Origin: JACNLN01 sp964626495
GTDB taxonomy: Bacteria > Fidelibacterota > Marinisomatia > Marinisomatales > CAZVFT01
DNA: 40,762 bases
Reading direction: 5' to 3'
NCBI GenBank assembly: GCA_964626495.1
Contig: CAZVFT010000008.1
Span: 1-40,762 of the forward strand
A program made the position numbers and the translations under genes. Below, in pieces: positions 1-7,694 of the stretch; the stretch's first letter is position 1, and every line of letters begins with the position of its first letter. Below the pieces are notes generated by a model. The model was not told the DNA's origin and did no database searches. It saw only the letters and a program-made list of their open reading frames with translations.

Positions 1-99
1 AATACCTATGTAGAAGAACATGTTACTAAAAAACGCGGGACATATTATCAGTGTCCTGAATGTAAAACCTCCTACAAAAGTATTAATACCTCAGAATGA
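1..99 (+). CDS. 3' end of an unknown gene (partial, zinc-knuckle-like tail)
   Basis: An open frame runs from the first base to a TGA at 97-99 and gives 32 residues. These include a CPEC pair (Cys at residues 18 and 21) followed by a Lys/Ser-rich end. The gene begins outside the window. A single Cys-x-x-Cys pair near a C-terminus could be half of a zinc site, but too little is present to name a family. It ends 15 bases before glyS and lies on the same strand, so the two are probably cotranscribed. Confidence 0.5.
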   Translation, partial: NTYVEEHVTKKRGTYYQCPECKTSYKSINTSE

Positions 100-114
100 A
101 AGGATATTTTATTC

Positions 115-1416
115 ATGAAAAACGTTATGGATAAACTTATTTCACTCTGCAAACGCAGGGGATTTATTTTCCAGAGTTCAGAAATTTATGGGGGATTGGA
201 AGCCACTTTTGATTACGGGCCTCTCGGTGTTGAGTTGAAAAATCACGTTAAACAGATATGGTGGAGAGACATTGTTACCTCCCGACCTGATGTGGTGGGT
301 ATGGATGCAGCCATTTTTATGAATTCAAAGGTCTGGGATGCCAGCGGTCATGTGGAAGAATTCCACGACCCGTTTGTAGATTGTAAAAATTGCAAAGCCC
401 GTTATCGAGTAGACCACATTGACTTAGAAAAACCCTGCCCAAATTGCGGAGTCAAAGACTGGACAAAACCTCGACAGTTTAATTTGATGCTTAAAACTCA
501 TTATGGTCCTTCTGAAGACACATCATCCATTATTTACTTACGACCCGAAACTGCCCAGGGAATTTTCGTTAATTTTGCTAATGTTCAGACTACCGCTCGG
601 CAGAAACTTCCCTTTGGTATTGCGCAGATAGGAAAGGCATTCCGTAACGAAATTACCATAGGAAATTTTTTATTCAGAATGCGTGAATTCGATCAGATGG
701 AACTTGAATACTTTGTAAAACCGGAAGAATCTACTAAATGGCTTGATTTTTGGGTAGAAGAACGGTTCAACTGGTACAAAAGTCTCGGTATCCGGGAAGA
801 AAAGCTCCGACTTCGCCAGCATGAAAAAGATGAGCTGGCTCACTACGCCGCTGATTGCTACGATGTGGAATATGAATTTCCCTTTGGCTGGTCAGAACTG
901 GAAGGAATTGCTGATCGCGGGACATTTGATTTAGACCAGCACGTAGAATATAGCGGTAAGAAATTGAGATGGTTTGATCCACAGTCCAATTCCCACATCA
1001 CCCCTGCCGTGGTAGAATCTTCCGGTGGTATCGATCGTACTGTTCTGACTATTCTTGCGGATGCTTACCATAAAGAAGAGGTTCGGGGAGAAGCCCGGGT
1101 CGTCCTGAGACTTGATCCAAAGCTGGCTCCCATCAAAATGGTTATCCTACCACTTGTAAAACGTGATGGTATGCCGGATATTGCCAGGAACGTATTTGAT
1201 GATTTAAGAAAGCATTTCGCTTCCTTCTATGATGATGGTGGATCCATTGGTCGTCGCTATCGCCGACAGGATGAAGCGGGAACTCCCTTTGCCATCACAG
1301 TAGATTCACAAACGCTGGAAGATCAAACCGTCACCGTTCGAGAGCGGGATACGATGAAGCAAGAGCGGGTGGATATGAGTCAGCTCCACGGCTATTTCAT
1401 CGAAAAACTTCACTAA
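115..1416 (+). CDS. glyS: Glycine-tRNA ligase, alpha2 (archaeal/eukaryotic) type
   Basis: Charges tRNA-Gly with glycine in the cytoplasm. The protein is 433 residues, single-chain class II form rather than the alpha2-beta2 bacterial form. Visible landmarks are the N-terminal block FDYGPLG, a zinc-binding insert with CKNC and CPNC (about residues 90-112), class II motif 2 with FRNEI, and motif 3 with GGIDRT near residue 305. The C-terminal anticodon-binding domain follows to the end. An AAGGA about ten bases before the ATG supports this start; the Met four codons later is an alternative. The length is slightly short for the family but all catalytic motifs are present. Confidence 0.96.
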   Translation: MKNVMDKLISLCKRRGFIFQSSEIYGGLEATFDYGPLGVELKNHVKQIWWRDIVTSRPDVVGMDAAIFMNSKVWDASGHVEEFHDPFVDCKNCKARYRVDHIDLEKPCPNCGVKDWTKPRQFNLMLKTHYGPSEDTSSIIYLRPETAQGIFVNFANVQTTARQKLPFGIAQIGKAFRNEITIGNFLFRMREFDQMELEYFVKPEESTKWLDFWVEERFNWYKSLGIREEKLRLRQHEKDELAHYAADCYDVEYEFPFGWSELEGIADRGTFDLDQHVEYSGKKLRWFDPQSNSHITPAVVESSGGIDRTVLTILADAYHKEEVRGEARVVLRLDPKLAPIKMVILPLVKRDGMPDIARNVFDDLRKHFASFYDDGGSIGRRYRRQDEAGTPFAITVDSQTLEDQTVTVRERDTMKQERVDMSQLHGYFIEKLH

Positions 1417-1722
1417 TCCAAATACCAAACTGTTTTTTATTGCCCCTTGTTTCGACAGGATTAAGTTATGTAAATCAAACTCTACCGAAACTGATTTCTG
1501 TACTTACAATGAAACAGTTTTCGACACGTAACCGCCAGATTGAGTGTTGAGAACTGCTTTTTACTTAAGCTTGTTTTCAAATCAAACTAACATAAGCAAG
1601 ATACAACCAATAGAACAGTACTCATCAATGTATAATATACTTGACAATATGTAAAATGTAACGTACATTATGTATGAAATATATTACAAAACAGCGGTTT
1701 TATGATACGAAAGGAGATTTCG
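1417..1722 (+). other. Intergenic region between glyS and the DUF2178/XRE pair
   Basis: About 300 bases without a convincing gene and clearly AT-rich in the second half. No strong stem followed by a T-run was seen after glyS. The 3' part carries the promoter and palindrome listed separately, and the Shine-Dalgarno AAGGAG (1711-1716) of the next gene. Short open frames here lack a ribosome binding site. Confidence 0.5.
1641..1669 (+). promoter_or_regulatory. Candidate promoter with overlapping operator palindrome
   Basis: TTGACA at 1641-1646 is followed after 17 bases by TACATT at 1664-1669, a plausible sigma-70-type pair with a perfect -35. The -10 is half of a perfect inverted repeat, AATGTA-ACG-TACATT (1655-1669), and two further ATGTA words flank it (1649-1653 and 1670-1674). 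A dyad lying over the -10 just upstream of a gene pair that encodes an XRE repressor is the expected place for autoregulation. The promoter is seen in sequence; the regulator assignment is inference. Confidence 0.55.
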
Positions 1723-2112
1723 ATGACTTCAGCACAAAAATTTTACTTGTTCAGTCTTGTACTAATGATCTGTACTGCCATCACAGTCGTTATACTCTGG
1801 AAAATGACCACCGATTTTACTATTTCAACAACTGGATTTGCAATGATCGCTCTACTGGTTCTGGGCGGAAGGTATTTCACAAAACAACATGTTGTTGATG
1901 AACGTGATAAGGGGATCATGAAAAAAGCGGATTCTTTTGGACATTCAATGTTCTGGATCCTCTTTGTAGTTGGATCAGTGGTATATATAAACATATTCGG
2001 GTACGATAGCACGATTCCTTCACGATGGTTACTGTTCATTGTTATGATTGGGGCATGGATTATTGTCGTCATGCGTTCTCTATCTGCACTTTATCTTTAT
2101 CGAAAAAGATAG
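1723..2112 (+). CDS. DUF2178-like small membrane protein
   Basis: About 129 residues with four hydrophobic segments (roughly residues 6-25, 35-50, 72-90 and 100-120), so an inner-membrane protein. The charged loop between segments 2 and 3 reads VVDERDKGIMKKAD, which resembles the DER-rich loop of DUF2178 proteins. Such proteins are often encoded beside a short XRE regulator, as here. The start at 1723 is preferred over the upstream ATG at 1702 because AAGGAG at 1711-1716 sits six bases before it. The biochemical role is unknown; a sensor or target of the neighbouring regulator is possible. Confidence 0.7.
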   Translation: MTSAQKFYLFSLVLMICTAITVVILWKMTTDFTISTTGFAMIALLVLGGRYFTKQHVVDERDKGIMKKADSFGHSMFWILFVVGSVVYINIFGYDSTIPSRWLLFIVMIGAWIIVVMRSLSALYLYRKR

Positions 2113-2133
2113 AGTAAAACAGGAAATAGCGAA

Positions 2134-2346
2134 ATGAATAAATCACCACTGCAGAATTATATTAGAAAGCTCCGTTTTGATAACGGAGAAATGACCCAAG
2201 AAAAACTGGCTAAAAGAGTCGGGGTGACAAGACAGACAATTATTGCACTTGAAGCCAATAGATACGTACCATCTCTATTACTTGCTCTCAAGCTTTCTGA
2301 AGTTTTTGGGGTTTCAGTCGAGGAGATTTTCACACTGGATGGGTAA
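2134..2346 (+). CDS. Short XRE-family transcriptional regulator
   Basis: A 70-residue protein that is almost entirely one helix-turn-helix domain. The recognition region reads MTQEKLAKRVGVTRQTI, and the C-terminal helix FGVSVEEIF is typical of the YgzD-like small XRE group. It has no ligand-binding domain. It starts 21 bases after the DUF2178-like gene, so the two are probably one transcript. Its likely operator is the AATGTA-ACG-TACATT dyad upstream of the pair (inference). Confidence 0.88.
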   Translation: MNKSPLQNYIRKLRFDNGEMTQEKLAKRVGVTRQTIIALEANRYVPSLLLALKLSEVFGVSVEEIFTLDG

Positions 2347-2424
2347 GAATATCATCATTAAGGATATCTTAGAGGAATAAAAGTTTTAACTTTAGGATGT
2401 TCAATTCCACACTACAGAGATATT

Positions 2425-3093
2425 ATGGTAGAAAGTTATTTTACAACAGAGTCCATAGACCAAAAATCCTTACAACTGCTTAAAACTCTAAAACCATTTA
2501 GAGAAAGACATATCTTCAATTTTAAACGTGAACAGTCCGCACTTTTAATATTAGATATGCAAAAGTTCTTTCTTGAAAAGAACTCACATGCCTTTATACC
2601 GAGCGCCATACCAATTATTCCCAGAATCAAAACATTACAAAAAGGATTTGTAAATATAAATCAACCTGTTGTATTTACTCTCCACGTTAATAACACTCAA
2701 AATGCTAAACAGATGAGTCAATGGTGGGGAGATCTGATAAAAGAAGAAGATACTTTGAGTGAAATTAGCTCGTGTTTTGAACTCACAAATTCAATTGTAC
2801 TTAAAAAAAGTCAATACGATGCCTTCTACAACACTGCACTTGAAGATATGTTACTTCAAAAAAGGATTACTCAACTAATAATTACCGGTGTAATGACTCA
2901 TCTCTGCTGCGAAACAACCGCAAGGTCAGCATTTGTGAGAGGATTTCGCGTGTTTTTTCCTGTTGATGGAACAGCTACTTATAATGAGGATTTCCACCAA
3001 TCATCTCTTCTAAACCTATCTCATGGATTTGCAACTCCGGTTCTCACTAAGGAAATTCTGAATAAACTAAATGGAAGTAACAATGAAGAATGA
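2425..3093 (+). CDS. Isochorismatase-like cysteine hydrolase
   Basis: A 222-residue Rossmann-like alpha/beta hydrolase of the isochorismatase/nicotinamidase superfamily, probably cytoplasmic. The three family catalytic residues are visible: Asp44 in LILDMQ, Lys128 in LKKSQYDAF, and Cys161 in GVMTHLCCETTARSAF. The substrate cannot be read from sequence; relatives cleave amides or vinyl ethers (nicotinamide, N-carbamoyl compounds, isochorismate). The first 35 residues are an N-terminal extension ahead of the usual core. The stop overlaps the start of the next gene, and the two following genes also overlap, which argues for one functional unit. Confidence 0.88.
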   Translation: MVESYFTTESIDQKSLQLLKTLKPFRERHIFNFKREQSALLILDMQKFFLEKNSHAFIPSAIPIIPRIKTLQKGFVNINQPVVFTLHVNNTQNAKQMSQWWGDLIKEEDTLSEISSCFELTNSIVLKKSQYDAFYNTALEDMLLQKRITQLIITGVMTHLCCETTARSAFVRGFRVFFPVDGTATYNEDFHQSSLLNLSHGFATPVLTKEILNKLNGSNNEE

Positions 3094-3982
3094 AACTGTT
3101 GTTATAATTGGAGCGGGGCCTTCTGGAATTGCAACCGCCATCCAGTTGAAACGATATAATATCTCACAATTACTTCTGGAAAAGGGTGAAATTGGCGGAA
3201 TGCTTAAAAACGCAAATCTTGTTGAAAATTACCCTGGATTTCCAGGGGGAATAAAAGGAGAAGAACTGGTTCAACTTTTTAAAAATCAAGTTGATGCAGC
3301 TCAAGTTAATGTTCTCTATGAAAATGTTCAAAAGGTGGTCTATGAAAATCAGAAATTTACTCTATTTACAGAACAAAGGTCTTATCGCTGCCGCATACTT
3401 GTTGTGGCAACCGGTACTAATCCTAAAAAATTGTCGGATATACTTATTTCTGAAAGAGAACAAAAACACATTTTTTACGATATTACTGCAATTAAAAATG
3501 TATCCAATAACCACATTACAATTATCGGTGCTGGGGATTTAGCCTTCGATTATGCTCTAAATCTATCGAGAAAAAACACTGTCACAATGATTAACAGAGG
3601 GGAAAAAGTAAAATGTCTCCCACTGCTCTGGGAAAGGGCAGAGAGCAACAAAAATATATCGTACATCAAAAACGCACATGTAAAAGAAATCACAACCTCT
3701 GACAATGAACATAATTTGATCTATGATAATCCTACTAGAAAACATAAAATAACTACTCAACATCTCGTTGTCGCAATAGGAAGAGAACCAAACATGGATT
3801 TCCTCGGTGATTACGATATAAACGCTCTTCACACCGCAGAGAAGAAAAAACAACTTTATATGGTAGGTGATGTGGTAAACAGGAATTATCGACAAACAGC
3901 GATAGCTGTTGGAGACGGGATTAAAACGGCTATGAGAATACACAAATATCTGGAGAAGGATGGGAATGAAAATCATTGCTAA
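3083..3982 (+). CDS. Thioredoxin-reductase-like NAD(P)/FAD oxidoreductase lacking the CxxC
   Basis: About 299 residues with the thioredoxin reductase layout: FAD motif GAGPSG near the N-terminus, ENYPGFPGG, ATG motif VVATGT, an NAD(P)-binding GAGDLA and the C-terminal GDVVNRNYRQTAIAVGDG. In thioredoxin reductase a CATC redox pair lies just before the NAD(P) motif. Here the same place reads FYDITAIKNV, so both cysteines are absent and it cannot be a classical thioredoxin reductase. It may act as an NAD(P)H-dependent flavin reductase, for instance feeding electrons to the neighbouring radical SAM enzyme (inference). The start at 3083 follows a GGAAG; an ATG at 3071 is an alternative. It overlaps the genes on both sides. 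Confidence 0.87.
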   Translation: MKNETVVIIGAGPSGIATAIQLKRYNISQLLLEKGEIGGMLKNANLVENYPGFPGGIKGEELVQLFKNQVDAAQVNVLYENVQKVVYENQKFTLFTEQRSYRCRILVVATGTNPKKLSDILISEREQKHIFYDITAIKNVSNNHITIIGAGDLAFDYALNLSRKNTVTMINRGEKVKCLPLLWERAESNKNISYIKNAHVKEITTSDNEHNLIYDNPTRKHKITTQHLVVAIGREPNMDFLGDYDINALHTAEKKKQLYMVGDVVNRNYRQTAIAVGDGIKTAMRIHKYLEKDGNENHC

Positions 3983-4898
3983 GACTGGAAAAGATGAAGT
4001 TGCAACGGTTTATCTTGGAGAGACCAAAAATGGACAACTCATCGAATTTGTAGAATCCATTCAACCGCCACATCCTCTTAATAAAAAATGGGTAATTACT
4101 GTATCAACTCTTTTGGGCTGTCCCGTTCAGTGTCGTTTCTGCGATGCTGGGTTTCAATACTTTGGAAAGCTCACTGAAAATGAAATTTTACAACAAATAG
4201 ACTACATCGTACGAAAAAGATTTCCTAATGGCGTGGTTCCCGTCACCAAGTTTAAAATCCAATTCTCAAGAATGGGGGAACCCTCATTTAATTCAAATGT
4301 GTTGAGTGTATTGGATCAGTTACCTCATCTCTATAACTCTCCCGGACTTATTCCTTCCTTTTCAACAATAGCACCAAACAGTACAGATTTATTTTTTAAA
4401 AAGCTCCTTGAGATTAAGAAAAGGCACTATCAAGGTAGATTCCAATTCCAATTTTCCATCCACACATCTAACGAACGATTAAGACAGTGGTTAATCCCTG
4501 TAAAAACGTGGAGTTTTGATAAAATGGCGGAATTTGGTAAGAGGTTCTACGAGAAAGGCGACCGGAAAATTACCCTCAATTTTGCACATTCAGATGACAT
4601 CCCTGTTGAACCCGCAATCCTTCTCAAGAACTTCTCACCTGAAATATTCCTCATTAAGATAACTCCCATCAATCCTACTCATCAAGCAGTCAGAAATAAC
4701 ATCTCTTCCGTGATTTCTCCAAAAATATTAACTGATACTGTTAGCAAATTTCAGAATTCTGGGTATGAAGTTCTAATTTGTATAGGTGAGCTTGAGGAAA
4801 ATTATATCGGCAGTAACTGCGGCCAATATATTACAGCTTTTAAGAATGGTAGAAAACGCCTTGATGGTGGTTACACATACCAATTTGAAAGAATGTAA
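3960..4898 (+). CDS. RlmN/Cfr-like radical SAM protein
   Basis: 312 residues. The cluster motif is CxxxCxxC in GCPVQCRFC (Cys54, Cys58, Cys61). RMGEPSFN (about 104-111), FQFSIHTSNERLRQWLIP (about 164-180) and ITPINPT correspond to the MGEPLLN, SLHAPNDELR and NLIPFNP blocks of the rRNA methyltransferase RlmN. The C-terminal NCGQ (Cys287) matches the ACGQ holding the methyl-carrying cysteine of RlmN. The second essential RlmN cysteine, seven residues before the cluster, is Thr47 here. The N-terminal RNA-recognition domain of RlmN is largely missing. It is therefore an RlmN-fold enzyme of uncertain reaction. The ATG at 3966 is an equally good start. Confidence 0.85.
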   Translation: MGMKIIAKTGKDEVATVYLGETKNGQLIEFVESIQPPHPLNKKWVITVSTLLGCPVQCRFCDAGFQYFGKLTENEILQQIDYIVRKRFPNGVVPVTKFKIQFSRMGEPSFNSNVLSVLDQLPHLYNSPGLIPSFSTIAPNSTDLFFKKLLEIKKRHYQGRFQFQFSIHTSNERLRQWLIPVKTWSFDKMAEFGKRFYEKGDRKITLNFAHSDDIPVEPAILLKNFSPEIFLIKITPINPTHQAVRNNISSVISPKILTDTVSKFQNSGYEVLICIGELEENYIGSNCGQYITAFKNGRKRLDGGYTYQFERM

Positions 4899-5577
4899 AA
4901 AAACGGCTCATCACAATAATGCGTACCTGGATTCCATTTTTATACCAGAGTTGTCGAATGTGAGTCAGATTCAATCTTACCAAAACTTGCGTCAACTCGC
5001 GTCGTTTTTGTTGCGAAGAAACTGCTGAGAAGAGATCACCCTCTCCTTTAATTCCTCTCCCATCAAGGGAGAGGAGTTCCTGGAAGCATGGCTTCAAACA
5101 GACTTGCTCACCCGCCTCCCGAACCCAGAGCCTGCGCTCTCTTGAGTTCGCCGAAAGGTCGAAGGGGAGGGCGGGCAGGTAGGGTCTGCAATAAGAATTT
5201 GAGATGTAACTTCCCGGCAAGACCTTCTCCCCCTCGATGCCTGTCCGACTACCGGCGGAGGGGAGAAAAAAACCTGCCAGCCCTTCCGTTGGTCGGGAGC
5301 AGGCTGGGAGGGGGTGGTATTTGGGTGTTGACACCATGTTAGCCCTGTGAAATAGCGAAGCCCCGCCTGAATGGCATTGTCGGGCAGGTAAATCTCCGAT
5401 TTGTTTCACAGGGTTAATGCTTGTATCTCGGACTATTTCTAAATACAAATTCATTTCTCTCAGTCGGGAGCTTGACAGAACCAGTCGGGAGCCTGGCTGT
5501 GCCTGTTCGGCCTTTGACGGATCATTCAGGTACTGGATATTGTGAAGAACCAAAAAAACAAACTCCACCCATCTTTT
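4899..5577. repeat. Gene-free block of GC-rich inverted repeats
   Basis: About 680 bases between convergent genes with no convincing gene. The stretch is dense in complementary words and differs sharply in composition from the AT-richer coding DNA on its left. Clear dyads include CCTCTCCC-ATCAA-GGGAGAGG (5054-5074), AGAGC-CTGC-GCTCT (5127-5140), TTCTCCCC/GGGGAGAA (5225-5267) and a 14-base pair of arms at 5339-5417. It shares the words CCTGCCAGCC and GCAGGCTGG, at similar spacing, with the element at 23030-23111. It may hold a decayed or composite repeat element. Open frames crossing it are repeat-derived. Confidence 0.7.
5339..5417. repeat. Long inverted repeat enclosing a GC-rich core
   Basis: The arm TTAGCCCTGTGAAA at 5339-5352 is matched by TTTCACAGGGTTAA at 5404-5417; only one position is a G-T wobble. 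The 51 bases between contain CCCCGCCTGAATG and TCGGGCAGG, which are partly complementary. The whole could fold as a long stem with an inner hairpin, as in a miniature palindromic element. No open reading frame fits it. Confidence 0.65.
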
Positions 5578-6768
5578 TCAGCTTCGAAAAAGAACTTCTT
5601 CCCGATTAAACCATCGCACACATCCCAAGATACTTAATCCTGCAATTAGAAAGAGGGAGAGATATACCTCTGTTAAGTAAAGAGGATTTATGGTTCCCGC
5701 CAGCAAATCCTTGGTGGCAAGGGAGACATTCAAAATAGGGACGAGAGCAGTTGTGGCATTCAGTTCAATACCGGGAATAGTGCCGATAATAGCGGGCAGG
5801 ATGATAGCAACATTGAGAGGGGTTACAATACTTTGAGCTTCCTTAAATGACCGGGCATAAATGGAAATACTCAGAATGGTAGCACTAAAAAAGGCAGAAA
5901 TGGGAAGAATCAGAGTGAGAATCATAAAAACCATTTTGGGACCAAACATATTCATTATCGTTGCCATCACTTCTGAAGGTATTTCCTGAAATCTTTGAAC
6001 AGCAATATAGAGTCCGAACATTGCAACTAGAGCAGTAACAATCCCCGCCAGCATCACGACCAGAAATTTCCCCAGAACAATTTCCAGTCTTTTGGCTGGA
6101 GAAGACAGTAGGGTTTCGAGAGTCCCCCGTTCCTTTTCTCCTGCTCCTAGATCCAATCCGGGATACATCGCACCCATAAATCCAAAAATGATAAACAGAT
6201 ATGGAAGCCATCCTCCTGCTAATTTTCCTATTTTTTCCTGTATGGATGAGATATCCAATTCCTCAACGAGAATGGCATCGAATAGATCCCTGTCAAGATT
6301 CAGCTTCTGAATTCGTTCATCAACAATCTGTTGTTCGTATTCTTCTACTGTGTTTGTGATCTGTCTTCTCGTTATATCAAAAGCATCAGAGGATTTAAAA
6401 ATGATACGAACGGAACCCTGATCGCTCTCCGACAATTTTTCGGGAAAATCATGAGCAACTATTATGGCACCATCCAATTCCCCCCTCTCGGTCATCGCTA
6501 ATAAACTGTCCTCTGGAATATCAGAAAAAAGAATAAACTTCTCATTTTCCTCACATAAAGTATAAAGTTCCGGTGCAAATTCTTTCCCAACAAATGCGAT
6601 AGAGAGTGTGCGCTCTTCAGCTTTTTCGATCTGGGATTGCTGTATTTTTGTGACCACCGTGATGAGAAGGGGAACCAGAACCATCGGCATCACTATCATC
6701 ATCAAGATTGTACGGCGATCTCTCATTGTATCTATTAATTCTTTTCTAAAAATTGTAAATGTCCGCAT
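5578..6768 (-). CDS. natB: ABC-2 type exporter permease, NatB-like
   Basis: A 396-residue inner-membrane protein. It has one N-terminal membrane segment after MRTFTIFRKELIDTMRDRRT, an extracytoplasmic domain of about 150 residues, then six C-terminal hydrophobic segments. The block GEKERGTLETLLSSP (about residues 210-225) is the cytoplasmic coupling region characteristic of NatB and related ABC-2 permeases. Bacillus NatAB exports sodium ions; the substrate here is not readable. The gene begins three bases after the natA stop, so the pair forms an operon. It appears intact although its ATPase partner is interrupted. Confidence 0.85.
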   Translation of the reverse strand: MRTFTIFRKELIDTMRDRRTILMMIVMPMVLVPLLITVVTKIQQSQIEKAEERTLSIAFVGKEFAPELYTLCEENEKFILFSDIPEDSLLAMTERGELDGAIIVAHDFPEKLSESDQGSVRIIFKSSDAFDITRRQITNTVEEYEQQIVDERIQKLNLDRDLFDAILVEELDISSIQEKIGKLAGGWLPYLFIIFGFMGAMYPGLDLGAGEKERGTLETLLSSPAKRLEIVLGKFLVVMLAGIVTALVAMFGLYIAVQRFQEIPSEVMATIMNMFGPKMVFMILTLILPISAFFSATILSISIYARSFKEAQSIVTPLNVAIILPAIIGTIPGIELNATTALVPILNVSLATKDLLAGTINPLYLTEVYLSLFLIAGLSILGCVRWFNREEVLFRS

Positions 6769-6771
6769 GAC

Positions 6772-7542
6772 TTACCCTTCTCCCACAAGCCGTATAAATT
6801 CATCCTCGAAACTATCCGCCACTATTTGCGATTCAAATTCCTCCATTGAACCGTTGAAATACAGTTTCCCGCAATGTATGATGGCGATATCATCACAGAG
6901 CAGTTTTACTTCACCCATTCGGTGTGTTGAAAAAATAACTGTCTTCCCATCTTCCCGACACGAGCGGATCAATTCAATGATATTTCGAGAGGTCATAACA
7001 TCCAACCCTTCTGTAGGTTCGTCAAAAACCATTACATCAGGGTCGTGAATTATCGTCCGAGCAATGGAGGTTTTTTGTTTCATACCGGAACTTAGACGTC
7101 CGATTCTGCGGTTGGCAAATTAATGCATACCTAAAAGGGTGAATAGTTTTTCCTTCTGTTCACTCAGTTTCCCTGAATTCATTCCGTGAAGTTCTGCAAT
7201 ATAATTCACCATTTCATTAGGCGTCAGACGATCATACAAAGCAGTTTGTCCTGTCATAAACCCTATCTTTTCCCGCACCTTTTGATGTTCTTTCTGAGTA
7301 TTGTACCCTGAAACGAGAATTGTTCCGGCGGTCGGTTTCAGCATTGTTGCAATCATCCGAAGAGTGGTTGTCTTCCCTGCACCATTGGGACCAATGAGAC
7401 CAAAAACCTTCCCTGGTATACACTCAAAATTGATATCATCCACCGCTTTGATTGTTTTGACGTCTTTATAGGATTCTCCTAATTCCTTGCGAGTCCTTTT
7501 TGTAAGCTTAAATTCTTTCGTCAAATGACTAACTCTTATCAT
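6772..7542 (-). pseudogene. natA: ABC exporter ATPase (NatA-like) split by an in-frame stop
   Basis: A full-length ABC ATPase reads in one frame from the ATG at 7542 to the TAA at 6772, except for a TAA at 7120-7122 after TLLGMH. The first part has Walker A GPNGAGKTT (residues 51-59) and the Q-loop region GFMTGQTALYDRLTP. After the stop come FANRRIGRLSSGMKQK (signature), VMVFDEPTEGLD (Walker B and D-loop) and STHRM (H-loop). There is no frameshift: one codon change would restore the protein. The next ATG (7083) lies inside the signature, so reinitiation would lose LSSG. This could be a recent nonsense mutation, a sequencing or assembly error, or readthrough. Confidence 0.87.
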
Positions 7543-7694
7543 TTTTCACCTTTATTCAATTCTTCTCTACTTTACTCCTTAACTGACTAGATTACTCTTT
7601 ATGGAACGAGGTTACGCTATCATCCATCTCCCATCAATCATCATCTCCCGACTTACCGTTGGGATCTCCGCTACGCTCTGACATCACCCATCAC
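7543..7694. repeat. Spacer with direct repeats of a CATCTCCCATC-type word
   Basis: Between the kinase and natA the sequence repeats CATCTCCCATC (twice) and close variants such as CATCATCTCCCG and CATCACCCATC. It also contains a short dyad-like stretch around CCCGACTTACCGTTGGG. The word use differs from that of the genes on both sides. It may be a minor member of the low-complexity repeat families seen elsewhere in this window. No gene is present. Confidence 0.45.

Noticed and set aside
1631..1636. TATAAT as the -10 of the DUF2178/XRE promoter
   Set aside because: No acceptable -35 lies about 17 bases upstream, whereas TTGACA at 1641 pairs better with TACATT at 1664.
5054..5074. CCTCTCCC-ATCAA-GGGAGAGG as a terminator of the radical SAM gene
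   Set aside because: It lies about 155 bases after the stop and is followed by GAG-rich sequence without a T-run; it fits the repeat block better.
5088..5342. Plus-strand open frame in the same repeat block
   Set aside because: The protein is a translation of hairpin arms (PPP, RGG and GGGG stretches), typical of repeat DNA and not of a gene.
4840..5568. A 242-codon minus-strand open frame across the repeat block
   Set aside because: It runs through the GC-rich inverted repeats and into the end of the radical SAM gene, has no ribosome binding site, and its translation is Pro/Arg/Ser-rich without any domain.
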